This document shows positions 10,477 through 20,523 of a stretch of DNA of 64,000 nt, in pieces. The notes below the pieces were generated by a model that made no database searches, had not been told where the DNA came from, and saw nothing but the letters and a program-made list of their open reading frames with translations. Source of the DNA: Cylindrotheca closterium (taxonomy: Eukaryota; Bacillariophyta; Bacillariophyceae; Bacillariales; Bacillariaceae); assembly GCA_933822405.4 (NCBI GenBank), contig CAKOGP040001770.1:1-64000 (forward strand), given 5' to 3'. How positions within the stretch are numbered: the stretch's first letter is position 1; every line of letters starts with the position of its first letter. Position numbers and translations under genes: made by a program.

Positions 10477-10616
10477 GTTGGATCATTGCTTGTAGTGTTG
10501 TTGATGGAAAGACTATTGCACGGCGAGTCAAGGGGCATGCACTTCCTACTAGGCAAAGAGAAACGTGTGCTAGCTCTGATTCTCCGCTGCTGAACTGATA
10601 GTCATAGTTTTTAGTT

Positions 10617-12155
10617 TTGGTTATATGTACAAAGTTCTGTTTCTTTTCTAGAGTATCTCGCAATAGTACTGAAATAGTACTCAATTTTGCGTCGCGTCTG
10701 GCCGCTTTCCTCAAGGCAGTACGTGTTCACAAACTTCCACATCACAAATTATCAAGAAAAATGAAAGACTTCAACATGGTCAGGCAACTGAGAGTTACAG
10801 CCGTGGGCTTAATTGCAGTTGTTGGAACTGTACCTGGATCTTCGATTACAGTTACTGGTGCTCCATTGATATCCACTGGCTTAAAAAATTTGGGAAACAC
10901 ATGCTACATGAATGCTCAGTTGGAATGTGCATTTCACATTCCAGCTGTCCGACAAATAACTTTGGCTGGAGACCCAATGCCGGAGATTGAAACTGAAAAC
11001 GGTGACGACGAGGAAGAAAAGAAGAATGAAGACGTCAAAGATCCTATTTTAATAAAGAAAAATGACATTGCTCGACGAGACCCCAATCAAGCCTTGGTTG
11101 CCATGCAAGAGCTGATACATGAGATGACAATTGCCTCGGAAAGGAATCTTCCTTCAGTCATACCAAAAACATTTTGTATGCGGCTAGGAATCCCGACTAT
11201 GGAGCAGCAAGATTCTCAAGAGTTTTGGAAATTACTTCTTCCTGCCATGAAGGTGGAATCGTTGTCAGATTTGTACAAAGGCTCCTTTAAGGATTACATT
11301 CGCGCACTTGATGGTTCTGGACGAGAAAAGGTTAGGGAAGAACTCTTTTTGGATATTTCTCTAGATATTGCCTCAAGGTTTGTAGCAGTAGTGCGCTGAT
11401 CGTTCCTCCGATGCCATGCAGCCTCACAAATAATTTACCACAGTTCGTCACTCTTGGAGTCCATGGAAAAGTCCTTTGGAGAACCTGAATTGCTGAGCGA
11501 GGCTGAAGGGAATGGTTGGAGACCAGAAAAGGGTGCTGATAAAGTTGATGCGCACAAGGGCTGCGCATTGATTGCCAAAGGGTTGCCGTCGATCTTGCAA
11601 TGTCACTTGAAGCGTTTCAACTATGATTGGCAAACGGAGACGATGAGCAAACTGAATAGCCGTTTTGCCTTTCCAGAGGTACTTGATCTATCAAAGTTGT
11701 GCGGAGTAGAAGGGGAGGAAGCGAAGCAAACTATTTATGACCTTCAGTCCGTGGTCATCCACGTAGGCGAATATCGATCGGGTCACTACTGTAAGTTGCA
11801 AAGAGGGACTCTCAATTTGACGCGTTGCCAAGTCGTTTGATACTCATTGTACTGCGCCGTTGCTCCTACAGATTCATATGTCCGACCAGATGTAAATAGT
11901 GACATATGGTACCGATTCAACGACGACGATGTAGAGGAAGTATCGTTTCAAGAAGTAATTAGCGATGCCTATGGTGGCGGTGGCGGAAGGGCCAATGGAA
12001 GATTGCAATCGCAAGGGAAGAAAGGTCCATTTCGGTTTGTCCGTAGAATTTTTGGCGGAAGAGGTCCAGTCTTTGGATGGGGAGGCAGAACAGCAAATGC
12101 ATATGTGGTTCAATATGTCCGTCGATCTGACATTCCCACATTATATGAAAGCTAG
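10617..12155 (+). CDS. Ubiquitin-specific protease (USP), three exons
   Basis: Exons are 10617-11377, 11444-11790 and 11872-12155. The Cys box is LKNLGNTCYMNAQ, with the catalytic Cys in NTCYMN. The His box is formed across the second junction, RSGHYYSYVRP, followed by the acidic residue region WYRFNDDDV. QCHLKRFNYDW is the usual USP core strand. The fold removes ubiquitin from proteins and resembles the USP7/USP47 group. Starting at 10617 gives 463 aa. Starting at the ATG at 10761 gives 415 aa and an N-terminus (MKDFNMVRQLRVTAVGLIAV) that could be a signal anchor; I think the later start is more likely. The enzyme is short for a USP and has no extra domains. Confidence 0.88.
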
Positions 12156-12196
12156 AGCAGTGTGTTTACATTTTTATTCCAAGTTTTGTGTCAAGT

Positions 12197-13594
12197 CTAT
12201 TGGAACACCTCTGGAAATTCTTCCACACCAGTTGGCCATATTACTGATGCAATTCCCTTCATATCCTCTGCCATTGGTGCGGTGAATACCATTTTCTCCC
12301 CTGTGATGGGATGGCTCAACTCCAACTTGTATGCGTGCAGCAGCGGTCTAGCGATCCCATGCTTCTTTACCAGCTGCTTGTTCCAAGCTTCGATGCCATA
12401 AACGTCGTCGCCATAGATGGGTGTGTGTCGGTCTTGCAAATGGACACGAATTTGATGCGTTCTTCCTGTTTCAATGCGCACTTGTGCGACGCTAAGCTTT
12501 CCATCAAACGCCAAAGTGTCAACATAAGATAGAGCACGTCGTCCCTTTTGCTTGGGACCTGTCAATCGATCTTTGGGTGCAATGCCACTCGAGTCTCGTC
12601 GGTGAGGATCAGGAACAACTCGCATTCGTTGCCGATGAATTGGATGTCTTCCAATTGGTTTGTCAATGGCTACCCTCTTTCCAGGATTTCCCACAGTGAC
12701 AGCTAGATAGGTCTTCTTTACAGTTCGTGCAGCAAAGGCTTCCGACAAGGTTCCCAAGGATTGTGTCGTCTTGGCAACCACCAAGATTCCAGTGGTTCCC
12801 TTATCCAGTCGATGGACAATTCCTGGACGGAACGAAATCACTTCCCCATCGGCTCCAGCGGGATCATCAGCTTGGAGAGCTGTCTTCGTGTTAGTCTCGC
12901 TTCCAACAAACTCTCCCGCCCCATATGGACTTTGCAATAGATAATGGGCAAGCGCATTGACGACTGTTCCATCCCAGTTTCCAGCCGCTGGGTGAACTAC
13001 CATACCAGCCGCTTTGTTGAGAACAATCATGTGCTCATCCTCGTATAGAATATTCAAAGGCAGATCTTGTGCCACAATCTCGGTGGGTTTCTCTTCTTTG
13101 GGCATGGTCACTCGCAGCGTATCGCCGAATGAAACCTTGTGCGACTTGCGAGAAAGCACTTTTAGATCACCATTAGCTCCTACTAGCTGTATATTTCCAT
13201 CGGCTACCAATGCTCCACAAGTTGACCGTGATAAACTGGAATCCAATTTGGACAACGCAGCGTCAATTCTCTTTCCATCCAATTCATCAGGGACTTGCAA
13301 CAAAACAACGTTTTCTTCTGATGTTCCTCCCAATCCGTCAGACAAGATATCATCTTCTTCACCAACATCGTCTGTTCCCATTGCTTCTTCCATATCCCAC
13401 TTGGCTTCCATGGCTTCGATTGCTTCCAAATCAAAGTTGGTTGTGGGAGGAGGTTTAGCCCACAATGGAGTGGTTTGCTGCTTTCCAATGTTCAATTTTT
13501 TGGGCCCATATTGAATGGAAAAGCTGTAGACAGCTGACAGTTGCAACGCTAGTGCTAGCAATAACGTCTTTTGTGTATGGAATTGGGCCATCAT
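12197..13594 (-). CDS. RluA/RluD-type pseudouridine synthase, probably plastid, 465 aa
   Basis: The catalytic motif HRLDKGTTGILVVAKT (about residue 260) contains the essential Asp. Other RluA-family motifs present are ILYEDEHMIVLNKAAGMVVHP and GRTHQIRVHLQ. An S4-like RNA-binding segment precedes them (about 100-160). The enzyme isomerises uridine in rRNA. The N-terminus has a hydrophobic signal helix (LLLALALQLSAVYS) followed directly by Phe and a basic Ser/Thr/Gln stretch, resembling the diatom bipartite plastid signal with Phe at +1. The most likely role is plastid 23S rRNA modification, though targeting is inferred only. No intron; it converges on the USP gene with 41 bp between stops. Confidence 0.9.
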   Translation of the reverse strand: MMAQFHTQKTLLLALALQLSAVYSFSIQYGPKKLNIGKQQTTPLWAKPPPTTNFDLEAIEAMEAKWDMEEAMGTDDVGEEDDILSDGLGGTSEENVVLLQVPDELDGKRIDAALSKLDSSLSRSTCGALVADGNIQLVGANGDLKVLSRKSHKVSFGDTLRVTMPKEEKPTEIVAQDLPLNILYEDEHMIVLNKAAGMVVHPAAGNWDGTVVNALAHYLLQSPYGAGEFVGSETNTKTALQADDPAGADGEVISFRPGIVHRLDKGTTGILVVAKTTQSLGTLSEAFAARTVKKTYLAVTVGNPGKRVAIDKPIGRHPIHRQRMRVVPDPHRRDSSGIAPKDRLTGPKQKGRRALSYVDTLAFDGKLSVAQVRIETGRTHQIRVHLQDRHTPIYGDDVYGIEAWNKQLVKKHGIARPLLHAYKLELSHPITGEKMVFTAPMAEDMKGIASVIWPTGVEEFPEVFQ

Positions 13595-14067
13595 TCTGTT
13601 CTTTCATTATAGTGATGGGATAACGGTAGTTGATGGGATTTGATGGTTGGTCGGCTGAATCCAAAACGGACTGATGGGTAGACATCGTCCTGTAGGACAG
13701 ACACCATGACTCGTGACCCATCGAAGTGACCAAAACATTGCGTCGACGCGCAAGTCCCTTCAATTTTGGCGTTCCGGTTGTTCTTTCGCAATTTTCGGCG
13801 CAAGGAACGGACTATTTTCGTAGAAAGTTGTTATGAGATGCCGATTTTGAAGGCGCGAAACCCCATCTAAAGAAGTACTAGCTATGTTTCCAGGCTTAGA
13901 AATCAGCATATCCGCAATTTCGTGCGAGGAAGTGAGGATCCTGAAACTTCTTTTGCTTCCATGGACGAAAATAAAATAGAAAGATACATTTTGAGCGTGA
14001 CACCTTCCATCAATCTTCCTTTTTATGTAAGGAATCATCGTCATTTTACAATTCAATCCAAGACAGC
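13595..14067. other. Divergent intergenic region
   Basis: This 473-bp stretch separates the pseudouridine synthase (minus) from the MORN gene (plus) and presumably holds both promoters. I see no conserved gene, RNA or repeat in it. Confidence 0.5.
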
Positions 14068-14777
14068 ATGCCTCCCTTTTCTGCTCCTACACTGTACGAT
14101 ACCGCTCCAACCTTCCATCATGGAGTTTCGGTCTCTAGCACAATCTCTTTAAGTAGTTCTCCTTCGCGTCAAATTCTCGCCGATGTGGAATTTGTCTCAA
14201 ACAATGACATGAACGGTGAAGGTCATTACACTGGAGAGATCAACAAGGTCACCCGTCTACCACACGGCCGTGGTAGCCTCAGATACACTAGCTATGAGAA
14301 GAAGAATTGCATCGCCTACACTGGATTATGGGAGAACGGCCTTCGCCATGGTCATGGAAGCCTCGAATATACCACTGGTGTCTATGTCGGCAACTTTGAT
14401 CGCGATGTCCGTGAAGGATTCGGATTTTTCAGGTGGGCGGATGGTGCCGAGTACCAAGGTGACTTTAGCCAGGACACCCCTAACGGAAGAGGAAAGTTTC
14501 AAAGGAAGGATGGATCCACTTACTACGGAGACTTCAAGAATGGACACATGCATGGATTGGGAACTATGGAGTATGAAAACGGTGATTTCGGGTAAGTCCG
14601 TCGGAGTGAATATTATGCACGATTGCAATTTCGATTCTAACAAACGTCAATTGATCTACTTTTAGAGTTTTCAACTGGAACAATGGTAAAATCTTGACCA
14701 AGTCTGAACAAAAGCGATCGAAAAATCGCAAGAGGTGGGCCAAGAGCCAACCACAAGAGGAGATTATCTTGGTATAG
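14068..14777 (+). CDS. MORN-repeat protein, two exons, 211 aa
   Basis: Exons are 14068-14591 and 14666-14777; the join GDF-G-VFNWNNGK is in frame. From about residue 48 there are about six MORN repeats, for example GEGHYTGEINKVTRLPHGRG, YTGLWENGLRHGHGSLEY, YVGNFDRDVREGFG, YQGDFSQDTPNGRG and YYGDFKNGHMHGLG. MORN arrays bind membranes or scaffold proteins, and in diatoms many stand alone like this one. The C-terminus is basic (KRSKNRKRWAKS). No catalytic domain is seen, so the role is unknown. Confidence 0.88.
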
Positions 14778-15178
14778 TCGCAGCCACCTTGAAGTCATTC
14801 CAAAAATACTGCCCAATTCCAGTTGTTGGCTTGTGGTCCCACAGCAGCCACCCACACTTGTATCTCTATGTATAATCACTTTGCATCTGAACGGCACTCT
14901 TGGACCCATTGAATGGGTTTCAAATGCAGACGTGTACGATTCTAGAAAATATAATCAATATCCATGTTCATGCTTTCAAAAGATCTTCAGTACTCTCTTA
15001 TCATGGGCTGAATCAATCAGCAGTAGCAATGCCAACATCGTCCTACGAAAACGAGAACTTCCAATCCACTGGTGATCTGCAGCTCGCACACCAACGAAAC
15101 AACCTATTCTTCGCCACGCACCAAGCCTACCTATGAATACAGCTTTGAAGAAAGTATGTTGTAATACAGGTTCTATTT
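14778..15178. other. Convergent intergenic region
   Basis: About 400 bp lie between the ends of the MORN gene and the Pescadillo gene. Nothing recognisable is present apart from A/T-rich tracts suited to 3' ends. Confidence 0.5.
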
Positions 15179-17346
15179 TTAAGTCGAGCGCTTCTTCTTG
15201 CTCTTCTTCTTCGAGGAAACACCAGTAGGGTTGGAATATTCGTCTTCCAAGCGCTTGCGCTCCTTTCGAAGGCGGTCCACCTTTTGTTTCAGAGGAGTTC
15301 TTCCCAAAGTATCCTTCTTCTTGCTTCGGTTTTCCTCTTCAATAGCCTTTCGCTTGCTCTTTAGATTCTCAACCTTGGCATTGCGCTGTCCAATACCATG
15401 TTGCATACGACCATAGAGGTGGGAAGCCTTACGACTCATCATTGTCTTGGCAAGAGCGTGGGCTTCTTCCTCTTCCTGTTTTCTTCTCTTCTCAGTTTTT
15501 GCCTTCTTGGCAGCAAGTTTCTTCTTGTCTTGTTTTTTCTTTGCTGCAGGGTCTTCCTCGTCCTCCTCTTCGCTGTCATCGTCGCTTTCCTCTTCGGTGT
15601 CCGAATCTTTTTCTTTGGCAGCGTCTTCCATCTCTTCAGAATCATCAGCTGCTTCATCGGTTTCCATTTGATCGTCGTTCTCAGCAACAGCTGGTTCCCC
15701 ATTCTTGAGACGTTCAATCACTTCGGCGTAGGCTGGTTTGTATCCTTCTTCCTCATTGTCCACCCATGGAGAAAGATGAGGAGGCAAGGTTACTCCAACC
15801 GTGTACTTGGCAACAGGAAGCAAAAATACATTATTGGCACAATCCAAGATCCATTGAGGTTGAATGAATTCTCGGGACTTTGGCAAGTTGCTGTAGGAGG
15901 CAGGAAGCTTTGGTCGATCCACGACATGGTGAGTGATAGACGGATCATTGACGGCAATAGGACTGTTGGGGCCTTCCCATCCAACGATTCCACCAAAGGC
16001 AAGGCAGACAAGCTCGAGGTATCCTCTTGGGACTTCACGAGAAAGAAAGAACTTGAATCCAGAGAAAAGGCGTCTTCTCTTCATGGATTCATCATCAAGC
16101 TCCAACTTTCCACCTGGAAGTACCGTTCGGGCTTCATCGTCCGCCATGCTTTCCAAGGCAGCCTTAAGAGGCCCTGCTACATCGACATCATCCTCTTCTT
16201 CTTCGGAATCACTATCCTCGTTGATGCTGTTCAACGCAGCTCCGACAGATTTGATCAATTCCTTTTCCTTCTTTCTCTCTTCCTTAGTCTTGCCACTCTT
16301 TTTCTTTTTGTCTCCATCTTCAACCGACTCGGACACAATATTCGAGATGTTTCCAGTGGAATTCAATGCATTGGAAAGAGAACGAAGGTTGGCACCTAGA
16401 ATAAAACTGGTGCTACCCTTGACCTCTCCGCCCTCAGCGGGAAGTGGGTAACGAACTTCAATGTCGGTGTACAATTTGTACAACACAAAATGAAGAAGTG
16501 TTTCATAAAACTCGAAAAAGGTGGTCATAACACGATAGTCCACGTCTTCTGGCATGAATTGTGTGAAAGAATGTGGGACAACCCAACGAACTGGAACACC
16601 TCGGATCGTCGCCTCGAAGTAGACTCCCTTAACCGAAATGAATGATTTGGTAATGCAAGCGGCAGTGGAGCAATAAGCACCCCAGGCAGCCGCCAATGAC
16701 TTGGCCTTGTTGACAACCTTGGACTTGATGTTGGAAGTACTTGGAAGAGCTGCGAACAAATAGGTCAAAGTCAAGGCATCATCAATATCCGACAACGCAT
16801 CATTGAAACGAGGGTATCTTTCACGGACCAAGTGGTGCAAAGTGTAGGTTGGGCACATGGCATTTTTTCGGAGTGCCTCATCTTGCTCGTTTCTACCAGC
16901 AGCACGACGCACCTGAAAATTATTGCAAGAAAGGATAAAGTAAGAAAAGGTGAATGAAATAGTGCCCGAAATCTGCAAATGAGAAAAAGCCTTACCTTCT
17001 TGGTGAAAGTCCTGAATTCGCGGAACTTCTCCAAAACGGGCTCATGGGCAATGGCACGAATATCCTTAATGTGATAGAATGTTTGGCCCTTCTTGTGTCC
17101 AGGGAATTTTCCGCGTGGCTCCCGAGGATAGATTCCCTTGAGAATGCACAAACGTCTAAAGTCCTTGATTGTGACTTGTAGCATTTTCAAGCACTTGGAA
17201 CGCCCGATGAAAGTTGCTTCCAACCCAGCATGATTCTTCTTTTGCTTCTTTCCCATGCGAGATAGCTTTCTCTTGGATCCCATTTTGGAATGGCTGTTAG
17301 CCTTGATAGTCGACTTCTTTGGACGACCTTTCACACGATTTCCCAT
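15179..17346 (-). CDS. PES1: Pescadillo homologue (PES1/Nop7), two exons, 694 aa
   Basis: Exons are 17346-16996 and 16912-15179, with an 83-bp intron. The N-terminal Pescadillo domain is clear: GLEATFIGRSKCLKMLQVTIKDFRRLCILKGIYPREP, TFYHIKDIRAIAHEP, RYPRFNDALSDIDDALTLTYLF, and later DVDYRVMTTFFEFYETLLHFV. A BRCT domain follows (about 395-500), ending QPQWILDCANNVFLLPVAKYTVG and LPPHLSPWVD. The C-terminus is a long acidic tract and then a Lys-rich coiled coil. Pescadillo forms the PeBoW complex with Bop1 and WDR12 in the nucleolus and is needed for 27S pre-rRNA processing and 60S assembly. The length is slightly above that of animal and yeast proteins because of the charged tail. Confidence 0.96.
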
Positions 17347-17601
17347 CTTTGCTGTTGTTTATTCAATGATATATTAGTAGGTATAAAGGAAAAGTTCGAT
17401 ATCGGAACAACAACCGAAAAGAAAAAAGTGAGAGCCCAAAATCGTGCAGGACTGGTCCTGAGATCGATGTCCGTCCATCATCAGGATACCTGATGTGTAA
17501 AGGACCCGGATAAGACCGATCTTCTGGTTGACAACCAAGTCAACATCATCACACGTTCCATCACATTGCATATAAATACTCCGGACTCAATCTATCGCAC
17601 A

Positions 17602-18006
17602 ATGGTCCGCATCACAAACCTCCTCGCTGTCTTTGTTTCATTCTTCGGCTTTGCTGCTGCCTTCGCCCCAGTAAACTCCAACTTTGGTGTTACACGATTG
17701 GCTCCTGCGTCACCGATGGCAGACTACCAACCTGCCAGTTTGCAACGGCAACGAAATTCGGTGGCCCAAGTTCAGACAATGGGATTGTTCGGTCTTGGAG
17801 CTCCTGAAATTGGTGTCATCCTTGTGGCTGCTGCCTTCTTGCTTGGACCCGAGAAGCTTGCCGAATTTGGAAAGGACGCTGGAAAGATTGCCGGAGAACT
17901 CAAGGAAGTCCCAGCAGAGTTCCAAAAGGGTCTTGAAGAGGGTGAAAAGCAAGCAAAGATGGCGAAGGCAAAGACTGCAGCTAAGGAGGACTCTTCTTCT
18001 GACTAA
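17602..18006 (+). CDS. Plastid Tat translocase subunit, Hcf106/TatA-like, copy 1
   Basis: The 134-aa product starts with a signal peptide ending [10 protein letters not shown], a textbook diatom plastid cleavage motif with Phe at +1. The mature part begins near [20 protein letters not shown], a single membrane helix, then [15 protein letters not shown], the hinge and amphipathic helix of TatA/TatB proteins, then a charged tail. Such subunits work with TatC in the thylakoid delta-pH pathway, which moves folded proteins. The GAPE start favours the Hcf106/TatB side, but TatA cannot be excluded. I took the ATG at 17602 rather than 17566 because it gives a proper signal peptide. A tandem paralogue follows. 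Confidence 0.88.
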   Translation: MVRITNLLAVFVSFFGFAAAFAPVNSNFGVTRLAPASPMADYQPASLQRQRNSVAQVQTMGLFGLGAPEIGVILVAAAFLLGPEKLAEFGKDAGKIAGELKEVPAEFQKGLEEGEKQAKMAKAKTAAKEDSSSD

Positions 18007-18322
18007 ATCGGAGATGCCTTTTGTCTGATTGGAATCAAGAAAGCCAGGGGTTGGTGGTTGATGGATTTGAGACCTCGAAACATATTAGAATACTGATTAT
18101 ATGATCCAAAAAGTGAAATGCCATATATAACCTCTCTAGCTGCTACATTACTGTTCAAATTCCGCGCTTTAGGCTAAATAGGAGCACAGTTACTGTAGCT
18201 ACACCTTTTGAGATTTTGATTGGTAGTTGGAGCTACCTTAGCCTTTTATGACACATCCACGTGGCAAACACGAAACTGCCATCACATTGAAAATATACGA
18301 TCCCATTCCATTACACTGCACG

Positions 18323-18763
18323 ATGATGAACTGTCGCCTTTCTTTACTTCTCTGTGCGTTGGTACACTCACTGACATTCTACTCCGCTTCTGCCTTTGTA
18401 ACTCCAACAAAATGCCCAGGAGCGCAGTTTTCATCGCTTTCACCCATTGAGAAGAATGGCCACCAGCACAAATCCGTTCAACAACAACGACACTCGGTTG
18501 GCAACATCCAAGTTCAAGGACTCTTCGGTCTTGGGGCTCCTGAAATTGCTGTGATTCTTGCGGTTGGTGCCTTCATTGTGGGTCCGGAAAAGCTTGGTAG
18601 CTTTGCAGGTGAACTCAAGGAGAGTCTGAACGAAGTACCAGACGAATTAAAGAAGATTCCAGAAGAATTCCAAAAGGGAGTTGAAGAAGGAGAGATCAAT
18701 GCAAGATCTCGTAACGCCAAGACTATGAAGAAAGCACCAGCCCTAAAGAAAGGTGAAGAGTAA
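18323..18763 (+). CDS. Plastid Tat translocase subunit, Hcf106/TatA-like, copy 2
   Basis: This 146-aa protein is homologous to the preceding gene and lies 316 bp downstream of it in the same direction. The signal peptide ends FYSASAFVTP (ASAF motif), and the mature helix is [20 protein letters not shown] followed by VGPEKLGSFAGELK. Compared with copy 1 the hinge is shorter (the FGKDAGK block is missing) while the following acidic helix is longer (LNEVPDELKKIPEEFQKG). The genes are clearly a tandem duplication that has diverged in the functional amphipathic region. They may have split into TatA-like and TatB-like roles. The Met at 18323 or 18326 is the start; the upstream frame lacks a signal peptide. 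Confidence 0.87.
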   Translation: MMNCRLSLLLCALVHSLTFYSASAFVTPTKCPGAQFSSLSPIEKNGHQHKSVQQQRHSVGNIQVQGLFGLGAPEIAVILAVGAFIVGPEKLGSFAGELKESLNEVPDELKKIPEEFQKGVEEGEINARSRNAKTMKKAPALKKGEE

Positions 18764-19463
18764 ATCTACTGGGATTATATTGGAAAGCTATGCGTGTCTC
18801 GGATTGGTGAGCTTCGATCCGGATTGGGTAGTTTCTTGACACGACCACGGTTGGTTTTGATTTTCAGTGAAAACGAATTTTAGCTTCGAAGCAGTTGTAT
18901 TAATATGAGCGGCATCACCACCTTGTAATCTCTGGAATTGGCTGGGGTCGTTATATCAGATTATTGTTGTAAACTCTGGCACATAAGCAGCTCTTCATCG
19001 AAGTGCTTCGAAATTTTAAAATGAAGAACTATAGAAAAAAACACAAATCGATTCAGAACTTCTCAACATTTTATAAAGTGGATTGGAGACAGATAGATGT
19101 AGACTGTATGTATCACTAGCAGATGCAGCAGTGAAGTCAGTCGTCGTGGTAACGTTCGGACTTTCTTAGTATCAGGTACAGAAATCGCATTAATGCACCG
19201 AACTTTGTCAACAACGACAGGGAAAATGACAGTGGATTCCAAGGTATCAGAAGAAAAGCGTAGGTACTGTAGTAGAATTTCCCACCACTGTACTAACCAG
19301 TTCACATACGGAAATACGCACTTTGGACTCAAAGGAAAAAGAAACATGATCAGACCGTCTTTTGCACGAAGCACTTTTATAACATAATCATATTCGCCCA
19401 TGCCACTGTCAACTTTCAAAATGTGTACTACAGGCTGTATGTACAGGATAATCGATACGTAAT
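18764..19463. other. Decayed intergenic DNA, no gene supported
   Basis: A 118-aa minus-strand frame (19419-19063) exists but is rich in aromatic and hydrophobic residues and has no recognisable family. Its first 20 codons are shared with a second place at 21.5 kb (see the repeat entries). I see no other structure. Confidence 0.5.
19366..19425 (-). repeat. Short dispersed repeat, copy A
   Basis: About 60 bp align by eye at roughly 75-80% with 21492-21556 in the same orientation. Read on the minus strand both give an open peptide of similar sequence (copy A begins MKVDSGMGEYDYVIKVLRAK). The two copies flank the gag relic and the broken HA-repeat gene. Confidence 0.6.
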
Positions 19464-20327
19464 TTACTCTTTCAATCTCTTCTGTTCTTTTGTGCTAGGC
19501 TTCTTTATGGGAGTTCCAACTCCGCTGCACGTCTTGGAGTTGTGCTTTCTACCGTCGCGTGATACCGCAAGTACCATCTTCTTGTGATGCTTACACCAAT
19601 TCCATTCCCTCATGGACCCGCTTTTGTTGGCTTTCTTGATGATCTTGTCCTCATCGCCGGCTTTTGGAGGGGTAACAAGCCAGGTGTCAAAGTCCCCATT
19701 ATCTTTGTCCTTGCGGCCATCGGCCTTGGGCTTCTTGCTTTGTTTGGGGTCAGTTGGAGGCTGCTTCCGCTTGCTCCCAAATTTTTGGATTTTTGCGGTG
19801 TAGTCCTTAATAATCTCCCTCTTGTCCTTCGCCTGGCTAGCCGAAAGGGACATGATCTGTTGTTTCTGTGAGGGAAGGTGCCAGAGACCCTCTGAGACAA
19901 GATTGTTGTACTTGGTCTCTCCTTCCTTCATGAGGTCTTCGTGCGGTATTTCGGGCATGTTGTTTTTGATTGACATAAAGGCCCTGAATTCGTCTTGATC
20001 AACTTGATTGTATCCTTGCGCGAGGGCGTTGTAGGTCATGACTTCGTTTAAGCTAGAGGAGCCTCCCATAGCTCGGATCTTGGCCTTAAGTTCGTTGAAA
20101 CGTTGATTAAAAAGGATGATGCTGTTGCCATGCTCGATCGGGGACAAAGTTTGTAGGTCGTTAATTAGGAATTGTATCGTCCTCCGATTGGATGGAGAGG
20201 TTAGATTGCAGATGATCTTGAAAATCGTGGGTCCGTCGCAACGGCCCCTAATCTGAACATAATCGTCTTCACGTTGTTCAAGACGCTGCTTGAATTCGTT
20301 TGATACAGAATCCAGGAGTATGAACTT
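19464..20327 (-). pseudogene. Relic of a Copia-type LTR retrotransposon gag
   Basis: The minus-strand frame is open from about 20327 to the stop at 19464, but there is no good start codon. The pattern LINDLQTLSPIEHGNSIILF, then AMGGSSSLNEVMTYNALAQGY, then DEFRAFMSIKNN, MKEGETKYNNLVSEGLW and a late WNWCKHHKKM...H...C element matches the gag layout of diatom Copia-like elements: a helical capsid part followed by a basic linker and a Cys/His element. The 5' end is missing and there is no pol frame downstream or LTR, so the element is a dead fragment. The frame itself is uninterrupted over about 285 codons, suggesting fairly recent decay or co-option. Confidence 0.7.
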
Positions 20328-20493
20328 TTATCTTTCAAGTGTGATGGCCGTTCGACTAGTCCGATTGAGTAGATCGAGGCGGTGTTTTGCCAATCTTCCA
20401 GGCCTTCAAAGATTTTCGTTCACAGACGAATTCGGACCTTCAATCTCCAAAGTGATTCAAGCAAGCCCACAATACAAATAGCAGTCAGCCAAC

Positions 20494-20517
20494 CACCACC
20501 ACCACCACCACCACCAT
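20494..20517. repeat. (ACC)n microsatellite
   Basis: About eight acc units lie just upstream of the ATG of the broken HA-repeat gene. Confidence 0.85.
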
Positions 20518-20523
20518 CTCATC

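Noticed and set aside
15398..16399. Plus-strand frame of 333 codons opposite Pescadillo
   Set aside because: Its hydrophobic composition (Phe/Leu/Ser runs) is that expected for the antisense of a Glu/Lys-rich coding region.
19063..19419. Minus-strand frame of 118 codons
   Set aside because: No family, unusual aromatic content, and only the first 20 codons are shared with another locus; not enough to call a gene.
20290..20481. Plus-strand frame of 63 codons upstream of the HA pseudogene
   Set aside because: It overlaps the end of the gag relic and has no recognisable features.
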